64,000 nucleotides of DNA from Adineta steineri. Taxonomy: Eukaryota; Rotifera; Eurotatoria; Adinetida; Adinetidae. The DNA is taken from assembly GCA_905250115.1 (NCBI GenBank), contig CAJNOI010000005.1, positions 868,001 through 932,000 on the forward strand. Direction: 5' to 3'. Below the pieces are notes generated by a model that made no database searches, had not been told where the DNA came from, and saw nothing but the letters and a program-made list of their open reading frames with translations. Below, piece by piece: positions 1-11,996 of the stretch; within the stretch, counting starts at the first letter, position 1; each line of letters opens with the position of its first letter. The translations under genes were made by a program, and so were the position numbers.

Positions 1-1572
1 TTGTCTTATTTCCTTAAAGAGATAATTATAAAATAGGGCAAATATTTCATCATTTGACTTAGTTTTTTTTGTGGTAATTAGGTGATATATTCGAATATTT
101 CATTTGATACATAATATCGACCTTCATTTTATTACTATTATTATTATTATTATTATAAAGACAACATATGTATTTATTTGAGAAGTATATACATCTGGCA
201 AACGAAGATTAATCAAGATACGATCGAACCCCTAAATATGTATTCAATAATCGATTTACCCATTTAACCCTTGTCAAGATGTTTTCTACATTAAAACACA
301 CTCAAAAACAAACTCTTACATCATCTAATTGTCTTTTATATTTAATACTATGACAGTTCATTAATAATAATCTATTTCGAGAGTTGCACCCATCTCTTAT
401 TCTCGACACAAAAACAAAAAAAAAATATTTATTCGAATAGGTAAGACAATGTATTCATTATCTTCAAGTATAGATATATTGTTTCGTTTTTACCTTCTAT
501 AATACATCGGAACAAGAAAACAAATTGATTCTTAATCAATTGAATCGATGATCTGTCAATAAATACTCTTTTTTTTTTATTATTTATGATACTATTTAGA
601 AACAGGAAGTCTAATTAAATTAATTACTATAGTAATTACATGAATAAAGTAAAAGGCACATTTTACCTATGCACTCAAACAATCGAAAATGTAATGTGTT
701 TAATTGAAATAATGATGTTATATGAGACAAACAGCTGTTATAGAAAACAAAAGAATTGCATTAATATAATGGTAAAAAACCGATCTTGATGTTTTTTTGC
801 GTGTTATTATCGCTATTGAACTAATAATGACAATTATTTTTTACAGAAAAATTCTTCTATTATTTATGCATTGTTTTCTCAACGCTACTCTCTCTCTCAA
901 TTAGTCAGGTACCTTTTTTTGCTACACTCTACAAAAAAAATGAACAAATAATATTGATAAAAAATTACTTTTTCTATGATAAATAATATATTTAACCGTT
1001 TCTTTCTGAACTTTATTCAACAACAGATGTTGTATAAATATACTACTCAAATATTATATATTTTTAATCAGATGTTTTCTTCAGCATGAATTAATCATAA
1101 TAAAATTAGTATCTTTTTCAGCGTGAAATTTTTTGAGATAAATCTGAATCTTCTGTGCACTGTATATACGTATTGCATACGCACGTTCAATATGCTCTTT
1201 TTTTTGTAATAGTAGTAAAGAAGGTATAATCACGCAAACTAAATATATTTCCTTTCATTATTGTATGCCTCTCTCTCTCTCTCCCCCTCGCTCTCTCGTG
1301 TTCTATTAATATACTTCTGTCTCATCGGTTCCGTTGTCTAGTTATCTTCTTCATTAAATGAAAAAATATTTCGAAGAATCAGAAAGAGAATGAGAGAAAG
1401 AGAAAATCAGAATATTTTTCTATTTTCTTCTTTTCATTCTCAAATTATTTTTACGATTAACCATTCTGATTTGGATATTCATTCTAGACTAACTACGTAG
1501 AAGAAAATATCTTTCTAACATTCTTATATATATATATTATTTCAGATGTATTTATAAAAGTAATGTTTCACA
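1..1572. other. Upstream region without a recognised gene
   Basis: No coding stretch with a recognisable protein was seen. The stretch is AT-rich with homopolymer runs, a short ATT microsatellite (about 131-156) and a CT-rich tract (about 1269-1300). A T-rich acceptor ending in CAG at about 1541-1545 lies 28 bp before the GPCR start codon, so a 5' non-coding exon or a trans-splice site is likely there. Confidence 0.5.
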
Positions 1573-3456
1573 ATGAATTCAACATGGGTTATTTCATCCA
1601 ATATTGTCAATAGTGACAATTATTTCAAATATAATAATGCATTAATATCAAATTTTATTCATAATGATAAAAATATTTTTTATCCATCGACTATTCTATC
1701 ACATACAATTTCCAATCAAAATCTATTAAAAAATTATAATATTACAAATGATATTATTTCACGAAAAATTACAAATTTTACGCTTATATTTCTTGTGTCA
1801 ATAATGACATTAATAACTGTACTAGGTAATTTACTAGTTATTGTTGCATTTATAACTGACGCAAGATTACGTACATACTCAAATTATTTTATTCTTAATC
1901 TATCAATTGCAGATCTATGTGTTGGACTTGTATGGTAAGAGTTTATATATAATTGATAAACTATAGGAAGGAAAAAATCAAGAGCGATAGAATATTTATA
2001 TTTGAGTTTTTGACAAAACCTATTTTTTTTGCTCTATAAAATACCATAAGGTATATTTGTGCACGCTAATTATCTATTCGTGTCTAATTAAGAATAAGGA
2101 AGTATATTATTTTTCGAGCTTTTTTTCGAATTAATTTCCTATGTGTCCCTATTCCTCTTAGACATTAACGGATATCCGTTAAAATTAGAAAATCATCTAA
2201 GAAAATGTTTCCTTTTTCTATTACTAATTTCTTCATCATTAAAAAAACATCATTTTTATATCTAATTTCTTAATAAATTTATTATAGTATTCCACTTTAT
2301 GCTCATAAATTTATATTCAATGAATGGTATCTCGGTTATCATTTATGTAAATTATGGCTTGTATTCGATTATGTTGTTGGTTCAGCATCAACATTATGTA
2401 TTGTTGTTATTTCTTATGATCGTTATCAAATGGTATCAAAAGGTTTAAATTATCTATCAGATATAACTATACAACGTGCATTAAAATTTGTTTTTGGTAC
2501 TTGGCTTATTGCAATACTTAATTATGGTATAGATATTTTTTATAAAAAACATCTTGTATAGATATCATTAACATATCTGAAAAATTATTTTCGAATTCTA
2601 ATGGTTCTTATCTGACATGCTAATCAATAATTGAGTGTATTTTATTTAAGATTATCACGCATACTATTAATAACACATGACTTATTCTATAGTTGTTGAA
2701 ATACAACATAACAATAATCTATTTATAGGAGATAGGAACTGAAAATTTGTATTTTCTCTATTAGAAAGACATCGTGAAATATTCATGAATTAAATTATCG
2801 AAAATTTCTATATTCTTATTCAATTTCGATTTCTATTTTTCTTAATAATAGGTCCAGCAATTATATTATGGGATTGGTTACCTGGAAGTGAACCATATCA
2901 ATATCGAACATGTGATCCACCATTTGCAAAAAATTTTCCTTATTTAATAACAACAGCATTAGTAGAATTTTTTGTACCATTTTTTAGTTTAACAACACTT
3001 AATCTTCTAGTCTATTTAAATATAAGACAACGTTCACGTGGACTTATACGAACTAATACAATGAAATTTACATATAATGGACTTAATGCAAAATTATCCG
3101 ATGTTAATTTATCAAAAGAACAAGATGTAAGAAGATCTTCATCGAAATATCCTAAATCAACATCATTAGCACGAGATCGTCGAGCAGCAAAAAATTTATT
3201 TATACTCGTTTTTGCTTTTGTTATATGTTGGTGTCCATATACATTATTAACATTAGTACGTGCCGTATGTAAACAAGCAGATAAATGTATACCTTCACTT
3301 ATATATGAAATAACATTTTGGTTATTATGGTTAAATTCAACAATAAATCCATTTCTTTATTCATGTTTACATGTCAAATTTCGGGAAGCTTTTTATCGAA
3401 TATTATGTTTTTACAAGCCTAAATATCGTCATCAATTACCAACTGAATTAGTATAA
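1573..3456 (+). CDS. Amine GPCR, histamine H3/H4-receptor-like
   Basis: Class A G-protein-coupled receptor for a biogenic amine at the plasma membrane. Exons read as 1573-1934, 2288-2526 and 2852-3456, all phase-consistent, giving about 401 residues. Visible marks: a long Asn-rich N-terminus with several N-x-S/T sites, TM1 with GNLLVI, TM2 with LSIADL, TM3 with the amine-binding Asp (LVFDYV) and an SYDRY motif, TM6 with CWCPYTLL, and TM7 with NSTINPFLYS. The segments ISYDRY, the TM5 stretch EFFVPFFSLTTLNLLVYLNI and SFWLLW-like ITFWLLWLN resemble vertebrate H3/H4 receptors more than other amine receptors, by memory of the family. The third intracellular loop is short for H3. The ligand is inferred; a muscarinic or other amine role cannot be excluded. 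Confidence 0.85.
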
Positions 3457-3506
3457 CAAATAATTATCTTATAGAAAACTAAGTATTTTTGTCATGAATA
3501 ATTAAA

Positions 3507-3512
3507 AATAAA
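3507..3512 (+). terminator. Polyadenylation signal of the GPCR gene
   Basis: A canonical AATAAA lies 51 bp after the GPCR stop codon. It sits next to the 3' end of the convergent integrin gene, whose stop codon begins only 66 bp beyond the GPCR stop. Confidence 0.5.
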
Positions 3513-3521
3513 TTTCTCTAT

Positions 3522-6500
3522 CTATATTATTATTGTAACACTTATAACAACAAATACCTTTGATTGAATGATTGGTTGTTGTTGAAATTTTGTTCCTGAA
3601 AAATTGAATGGTAATTCTCGTACTTGTGCACTTGCATTTGAAGCAATAATAAATGGTTTTGAACGATCAAATTTCTAATAAAAAAAAGAAATTCTTAATC
3701 TTTGTTATTTTTTCAAAATTTACTTACTGATTGAAAATAACTATATCTTAAAGTTGCTTTTAATTGTATTAAAACACTATGACCAATAGGTAATGTTTCA
3801 ATAGAACAAATATATGTTTTACATAATGGTCCATGACAAAATAATGGTACTAATGATTCTTGAGGATGATCGACTGTAGATGATTCTTGTAGTAGAAGAG
3901 TATTTGTTAATGGTGGACGAAATTTTTCAAAAAATGATGGTTGTTGATTATTCCGAGGACTTTCTATTTGAGGAACTTTATACGCTGACTAAATAATAAA
4001 AAAATAAATTTTCATTTTATATTTCGATAAATTTCATTCTTCTTACTGAACGATAAATACGACATATATCTTTATTTGCTTTTGGATCTGATACTCGAAT
4101 AATATTTGGTGTACCAATTCCATGTAATAATGGTGTTTGTTCATTAAATCCAGTTAATGGAAGCATTGGCCACATTAATTTAACTTCTGTAAGTTTAGCA
4201 TCACTTGGTCCTTTATTATGTAATGTATATGTATGAACAATTTCTAGATCATTTGGTTTTGAACTAGAACTGGTATATCTGACAATGACATTATCTGATG
4301 TATCAGGAGCTATCTGTTCTGGTTTCGCAACACTAAAATTACAAGCAATTAAAAAAACTATTCATAAAATATTATTATCTTACGCGATTAAATCTAATTC
4401 TGGTATACTAAATATTGGTAGAATGATTTCTGTTGATAATATTTTTGAATCTGGATTATCACTAAAACACAATATTATAAAATTTCATTAGACTTTACTT
4501 TGTTCAATATATGAAGAGTATGTCTAGTGTTAATATTCTTAATTGAACTAACCTTGTTACATTAATAAAAAATATCAGTGGATCTGCTTGTATAGCTGAA
4601 TAATTATTTACAGCTGAATGAATTTGTAATGATATCTAGAATTAATAAAAATACAATATTTAATACTTCGAATTTTTTTCGTAAACTTACATTCGTATTT
4701 GCTAAAAGTGGATTACCAAGTTGACAAACAACAATACGATCAGATTGTTTCATCAAATTACAATAAAGATTAATCTTAATAATTAAAAAATTGGATTTTG
4801 TTTTTTTTTCAAAAGAATTTTCTTCTTACAATTGAACTTGAATTTGCACTAACATATTCAACTCCCACAGGTAATTGTATAAAACATTTTGTATCATATG
4901 CATTTTCACCTGTATTCATTACACTTATACCAAGAAGAATTTTTTTCGTTAAACCAACTTTATAAATATCTGGCCATCTATATAAATAACAATGAATAGT
5001 TAGAGAATCATTTATCTATATGTATACTTTGTTGTTGATATAGTTAGATTTGATACACATGTATCATCTGAACCACAATCTTTTTGTATTGGAATCTAAA
5101 CAGTAACATCTTATCTATATGAACGTTCTACAAATATTTGATTCTTTACGTTATAATTAAATGATGAATTTGCTGGATCAAGTATTGGTGGAACAATATT
5201 AGGATTTGATTTTGATGAAAGAGTATATTCAACAAATATATGTATTGGTTTTAATTTATCACTAACATCATCCTACATTAATAACAAAATATGAAAAATT
5301 AATTTCAAAAAATCTAACATACTTTCATATATAATGAATAATCATGACAAACATGATTTGCTAATCTTAATTGTCGTTTTTTAAAAGGTTTATATGATTC
5401 ACGAAATAATAAACGTTTATCAGGTTGATTTTTATCTTTATCAAGTTGTATTTCATATGTCAATGCTAGAAGAAAAAAAATATTTCTTTCCTTAATTTTC
5501 TATACAATTATACTAACAATCCCGTTTTGAAAATTTATAATTATTATCATTGACATAAATACATATACTAAGAACAAAACTAAGAAAAAGAAATATTAAA
5601 TGTTAGAAATTTCAAGAAAAATCATTTTGTTTTTTTACCATGCATCTTCACTACGTAATGTACAATTAAGTGGAATTGTCGGTGAACTATGGTCTAGCTT
5701 TGTTTGTAAGCGAAGTACCGGTCGTGACCTTTAGGAAAAGGAAAAATTATAAAATACTAATTACTTCCAATAACATACAAAACGATAGCAACGGTTTCCG
5801 AATGAATACTGCTGATGGCTAAATCTATATAATTTGTATAAAGAAAGGAAACGTGACAAGGATAACAATTAATATATTTATATATTATTTTTTTTTACCT
5901 AAAAAGCCATTATTATCATAATCAAATTGACCTTGTAATGCCCAGCCGAATCCTTTTAAGGAAACTTGTTGAAGTATCTGAAAGAAATGATTCATTAATA
6001 TAAAAATGGAAAACTAAATTGTATCATAATTATTCACTTGTGTCGGTGTTAAGATAAGTCCATCTTTTGATCCACGATAGATATGAACAGTATTCGATGA
6101 ATTCTTATTACCAAATGGAATTGAAATAGCTACATCTATTAAGAAAGAAAATAATTTTTTCAAAATAATATGATTCAAATTTATTTCATACCATTATAAC
6201 CATCCTTATCAATATCACCTAAATTTGCTAATGCATGTCCTAATCGTCCTCCTTCTCGTGTTCCTTCAATAGTTTGTTTTTGTATAAGTTTATGCTAAAT
6301 AATAAATTAATTACAAATAAATTTTGATTGCAAGAAAAAAAAGTAAACCTCCGGTGTTTGATGAAATATAACAACTCGACCGGCATCCGGTATAATTCGA
6401 CCATCTTTTTTTACTGTATATAATGGTGCACCGACTAGTAAATCATCAAGTCTATGAAGAAAAAAAATCAAAATAAATGATTATTTGATTTGATTTGAAT

Positions 6501-7890
6501 ATTTACCCATCATTATTGATATCAATGACACATAATGATGCACCAAAATATTCTCCAATTTGTGTACCATTTAATGTTCGAATAGAACGTTCATCAAGAT
6601 TACTGTTCATTATTTCAACTGCTCCACGATAATTATGTAATTTAGGTACACTAACAACAAGTTCTATTCAATACAGATTTTATTTTTTATAAATTCGAGG
6701 TAAAATAAACAAAAGTTTGTTACCTTGATTTTTATCATTATTAAAATTTCCTAAAGCTAATGCATAACCTAAATAATTTAATAAAATTTTATTTTGATTA
6801 TATAATTGTTTTTTTTGTTAATTACCTCGATAACACCAGTCATCATATTCATTCGATGAATAATTTGATGGATATCGAAGCCAACCAGCATCACGCCATT
6901 GATAATGTGGAGAAGTAAATGGATGTCTTGAATCAATCCAATTTTTTTCTAGGATTGGTATTGAATGTATTCCACCTATTGAAGATTTATTTTTGAGATT
7001 TTTTATTTATTTGAAATTCTTTTTATTACCTCGAAAATAAAATGAACCTGGTGCTGTTATAATAATACGTTCTGGTTTTTTACTTAATGCTACTTGAAAA
7101 CCAAATTCACCATAACCTTCTTGATTATAATTTCGAGAATCTAATAATAGACATATATTTATTTATTTTAATAACAAAAATCTGTAGAATAAAAACCATA
7201 CGCCAATTAAGAAATGACGGAGAAAATATTTGTGTACTGTCTGTCATGGATAATGATGTACCATATTTTCCAATAAGTGCACCACCCGGTATTTCATACT
7301 CGAGGCTGTGTCCATCATTTATGCGATGTTTAAGAAATGGTGCACCAGCCTAAATAATGAAAAACTAATTATATATAATCGATTTAACCATTAAATCAAA
7401 GTTTACTATTATATTGCCATCGTTAGCTGCTAATGATGCACCTAACCATTGATCAGTTTTATTATCAAATGAAGTACCAACACGAACATTTGCTTCGCCT
7501 TACAAAAAAAAGCATCTATTGTAATATAAATAGAAAAATTAATTTATCTATTTACCATCACGGCGAAATGGTATACGTTGACAATGATCATCTGAATGAA
7601 ATTCACATGTCCATATAGCACCACGTCTTGCTATAATATCATGTGGTGAATGATCACGAGGTGCACCGACTAATAAACTTTATTAAAAAAAAGAAAAAAA
7701 AACATATTGATTTTTTTGTTCTATTGATTTTGTTTTACCTTGATCGATGAACAGCTAGTGAATAACCAAAATAGGATGGTTTATGTGCAAGTTTATCTTG
7801 TTTTAAATATCTCCAATGTTCAACAGTCTGATAATTGAATGAATAAAGTGAAGAAATAAACGATGAAAAACTGAGTATAAATAATAACAT
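3522..7890 (-). CDS. Integrin alpha chain, apparently lacking its membrane anchor
   Basis: Cell-matrix adhesion receptor alpha subunit. I read 25 exons from the ATG at 7890 downward: 7739-7890, 7556-7677, 7407-7498, 7202-7349, 7030-7140, 6826-6975, 6724-6768, 6507-6663, 6349-6451, 6192-6294, 6038-6135, 5899-5977, 5779-5824, 5639-5728, 5518-5567, 5323-5465, 5150-5272, 5028-5095, 4830-4977, 4691-4774, 4553-4635, 4384-4461, 4047-4332, 3728-3988, 3522-3674; about 990 residues. A signal peptide (LLFILSFSSF) is followed by FGYSLAVH, then a seven-bladed FG-GAP propeller with calcium loops such as DINDGLDD and DIDKDGYND. The stalk contains SRPVLRL and IQKDCGSDDTCVSNL, both typical of integrin alpha. 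There is no inserted I domain. The frame stops after QSKVFVVISVTIII, where the transmembrane helix should run, and no GFFKR tail was found. An extra unseen exon is possible but only 66 bp separate this stop from the GPCR. Confidence 0.9.
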
Positions 7891-8649
7891 TATAATTTTC
7901 TAATTAATATCCACTGTTTTATATAAATCGATAATTGAAAAATACTATCATTATTTGACTGAAAACAATCTCGATTTATCATCTAGAAAAAAAAAGAAAT
8001 AATTAGAATTAAAGTAGGAAATCAAATAGGAAAAAAAGGAAATTCTAACCGACAAAAAAAAAGAAAAAGAAATATAGAAAAGACGAAAGAATGACTACTC
8101 TTATTGATCGCTCTTTTTCTCGGTTATTGTACTCCAAGTTAAAACGAGAGAAAAAGAAAAAGAAAGAAACTTCAAACTCGATTATAATTTGTACGTATGT
8201 GACAAAGAAAAAAGAAAGAATGACAAAACCGCTTATAGTTGTCTTTTTTCCTGACATGCAAACATATCAACAAAGAAAAATATGGACAACCGGAAGAAAT
8301 AAGATCGATAATGTGTAGAAAAGAGAACGAAACGTAACTACAATAACCATAACAAGATGATAAATATGATAAGAAAAACTTTGCAGTTATTTTAATTAGC
8401 GTACAACTGAAATGAAAATAATCGAGCCATTGACTCTTTCTCTTGCTTCTCAACAGTAATAGATCTTTATCATTATAGTTGTAGGAATGATGCAATGTAT
8501 GAGTATTGAGACACCTATTTATTGTTTCTTATCAATATGTATTGATATATACATATATACACATCGATAACGTGTTGTTTCTGTACCATCCTTCACACCT
8601 CATCTTTCAAATGTCTTACTTGTCTTCTTACCTAACTCTCTTTTTCCTG

Positions 8650-8668
8650 TCCCTCTCTCTCTCTCTCT
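8650..8668. repeat. CT microsatellite
   Basis: Run of CT dinucleotides inside a pyrimidine-rich stretch. No function is implied. Confidence 0.7.
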
Positions 8669-10210
8669 GCCTCTTCTTCCTCTTCAAATCAGTTGATGAC
8701 GTGTGCTCGTGTCGATAGGTAAGTGTGACCATAAACATAAAGCAATTGACAATTAGTAACAGAGTAATATTAGTAGTCAACGAGTGAGCAGATCTCGCTA
8801 CGCATACGGTCAAGGCTCAATCGAAGTATATATATACGCACACACACATATGATGTTGACATGTGCATGTATGCATATGAAAAAGAATAACAAGTTTTGA
8901 CCGTTGCTCTACTCTCTTTGATCTGTATAAATTGAAGGTAGACTAGAAGAATACACCAAAAAATAAAATTTATAATATTATTATAAAAAAAAGAAAATCT
9001 AGACAATGAATGAGCAACTAATCATGATACTCTATACTTATATATTCCGACAATAATACTAAGAATAAAATTAGACGACCTTCTCATGAATATATATATA
9101 TGTATAAACTGATCAAACAATGCTCGTGTACTTACAAAAAAAAGTGTTAATAGAATAAGTAATAAGTGCTGAAGATGACTAACTACATGAACTAGTACAA
9201 TTGTTGGCGTCTATTGTTTTTGGAATAATTATAAATTGAAATATACGATACAATACATATGTATACAATAAAATTGATTATATATGTTTTCTTTTCTCTT
9301 GACTTTTCTTCTCATAATATCAAAATGAGATTCAAATAGAATACAGTGACTCTATGATGCAATAATAGTTAAACAATAACATATATAGAGACTTAACAAC
9401 ATGCTGTGTAAAGAATACAAGTAACCATAAGGAAGAGAGTACGTTGATGAGACGTCTACACATCAGGGAAGTTGCTGATGCTGATACTAGTCATGGTGAA
9501 TTGCACATACAATTGTCTAACAATAAATGCTGGCATTTCGATCTTAGTATGTGAATATGTCAAAGAGAGAGAGAGAGAGTGAATATGTAAGACAAAGTAT
9601 TATATGAATTTCCCTAAAGAATCATCCATTACTTTGAACATTTTTTTTTCTTCCCAGATGTACATTTTCTGACCAAACAGTAAATATATGATTCATACAT
9701 ATTGGTTGTGACATCAATTGGATATCTAAGCATAACACACAAAAATACATACATGCATTTATTAAGAATAATATGCTGTTGATATGGTTAACGAGCTCAA
9801 GACTGAGTCCAGATGGTCATTTTACTCTCCAAGCGAATATATTAGTTATGCAAGTTACTCAACTCTTCATCTTTTAATCATCGAAATAATCTTTTTTTTT
9901 TCTTCTTTGTTGGCCATAAGGGAAAAAAATTTGTGGTAAAACAAGGACATTGTTCTATATCAAAAAATTCTATCACTTCTTTTTCTTTTTCTCTATCGTA
10001 TTACTTACCTAATTGTGACCATGATCTCGTGTATTTGCTCAACTTAAGCCAACTCCTATTGTATATATATGTTCATCAGTATAATTTATCTATTATATAG
10101 TAACCCAAAAAGAGATCGATCTTAGAACAATATTTGTCATATGAATATACATATATATATACACACGCGCGTCTTCATTTTCTCGTTGACGGTACCAACA
10201 ATGTTCAATC

Positions 10211-10235
10211 AATATATATATATATATATATATAT
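10211..10235. repeat. AT microsatellite
   Basis: About twelve AT units, one of several AT/TATA tracts in the gap. Similar tracts lie near 49001-49018 and 57741-57756. Confidence 0.8.
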
Positions 10236-10935
10236 GAGATGAATGTATGACAGGAGGGAAAACGAAGAAAAGAGAAAAAACGAAGACTTGTTCTCTTCGA
10301 CGGTAGAGACGCGACTGGTAACAGAGGGTATACATAAACAGAAGCCGCAACTGCTGTTGCCGCGGTTTATGGCTCGTCGATGAGATGATAATGACGTTGT
10401 GCGGCAAAATTGGATGATTTTTTTAATGGAAAAATAGCACACTGCTTATATCAAGATGGTAGTCAATTGCCGACGTTTTCTCTCATCCAATACAGTTAAC
10501 ACTACTACTCTAATGATAAGGTTGCATGCATATTTTCTTTATAAGAATGAATATGATCATCATCATCATCATCACCACTATATGTGCACATAATATAAGA
10601 AGAACAATATTTGCGTGTATATGACTATAATTCAATATTTGTAATTACCGTTCTTACAAAACAAAACAGAACGGAAATTGATGATTGATTACTCTACATA
10701 TTTATATGTATAAGTAAGGAATGCATGAAGTGTAAGCATATGTAGAGACTATTCTTTATAGGTAAGCAATCAAAACTTTGCAGACAATTATGTTAAGAGA
10801 ACACATATATATAGATGTATAAATATTCATACTTTTTTCATTGCTTTATTTATGACTACTAGAGTTAATGATAATGATGATGATTGTCGGTGTCAAACAT
10901 GAATGAAAGGTTGGTCAGATGAGGAAACAACAGAC

Positions 10936-10969
10936 GTCGACGACGACGACGACGACGAAGAAGAAGAAC
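10936..10969. repeat. GAC/GAA trinucleotide repeat
   Basis: Consecutive GAC units grade into GAA units. On the minus strand this gives a poly-Ser open frame (10893-11096) with no other protein-like feature, so I treat it as a microsatellite, not a gene. Confidence 0.7.
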
Positions 10970-11996
10970 AGGAGTATGGGTGTTCAATCTCATTCTTGTT
11001 CTCAAGTGGCTGACCATCTGTCATTGTACTGAATAAACGGAACGAGACAATCGACACAGACTGCGTCAATATGGCTATATCTTGATTCAATGACAAGTAG
11101 AAATAACAACGTACATTTAATTGAGTTTGGTAAAAGAGAGAAAAAAAGAAAGACAGTTACAATAATAATCGGAACATTCTCTTAATATATTATGTATATA
11201 GACATAATATACATTTAGCATATATATAGATATAAAGACAAAGATATGTATAAAAAATATCCCGGATATCATCACATTCTATCGTAGTGTGAATTATTTG
11301 TAGATATACAAATCAAAGTAGTCAATTTAATTCGATCAATTTAACTGATCAATTCTCACACCTTTCTTCGTGTCTATTCTTTCTCTTATTCAGCTGGTGC
11401 AACAGATCCTTCATTAATACACACAAAAGAAAAACAGAGAGAGAGAGAGTGAGTGAGACAGAACATAATGAACATGTTTATTGATCAAATCAAGCTGAAC
11501 ATTACTATTAGAATAGTGATAGTAGAAACAGTAGTAGTAGTCATAGTCATTGTTAAAGTTAGTATGTTAATGACGTGCATATTCACTCACGCGAGGTAAC
11601 AAATAATTCTATGTCTTGTTCATTCGATAAGAAAGACTTAAATCGATGGAATCATAGCTATTGATTTCATACAAAGTAATTGTGAAAGCGAATGTTCTAT
11701 ATAAACATATATCATATTTCTTTTCAAACAAATCTTCTTATTCATTTCAATACACACTTATAAGCACTTTTTTTTTCTTATTGATTTAAATGTATGAATA
11801 ATGAGTATAGAAGTAGAAAAAAAGTAACATAAGTGCCATCAATGTATAAACTAAATTATGATTATTTCACATTTTTGTATTATATTTAAAACAAAAGAAT
11901 TATTTTTACATAAATAAAATGAATGATAAATAAAATAATAGATACTAAGAAACAAAATCAATTTTATAATAGCAACAAAATTTTTTGTTCTTATAA

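Larger units (their letters stand above)
7891..11996. other. 4.1 kb gap, simple-sequence rich, no gene recognised
   Basis: This is upstream of the integrin gene and downstream of the TBC1D5-like gene. It contains AT-rich and purine/pyrimidine-skewed sequence with several microsatellites. Short open frames on both strands (for example 8172-8495 minus, 10093-10407 minus) translate to runs of Tyr, Ile, Ser, Phe and Lys expected from such tracts, with no domain. It probably holds the integrin promoter and 5' leader, but no specific element can be defended. Confidence 0.5.

Noticed and set aside
8045..9006. Cluster of small open frames on both strands (60-107 codons)
   Set aside because: Translations are runs of Phe, Tyr, Ser, Lys and Arg from microsatellite and purine/pyrimidine tracts; no domain, no phase-consistent introns.
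10093..10442. Two overlapping minus-strand frames
   Set aside because: They include poly-(Ile-Tyr) encoded by the AT microsatellite and have no recognisable motif.
10893..11096. Minus-strand frame with a poly-Ser run
   Set aside because: It is explained by the GAC/GAA trinucleotide repeat.
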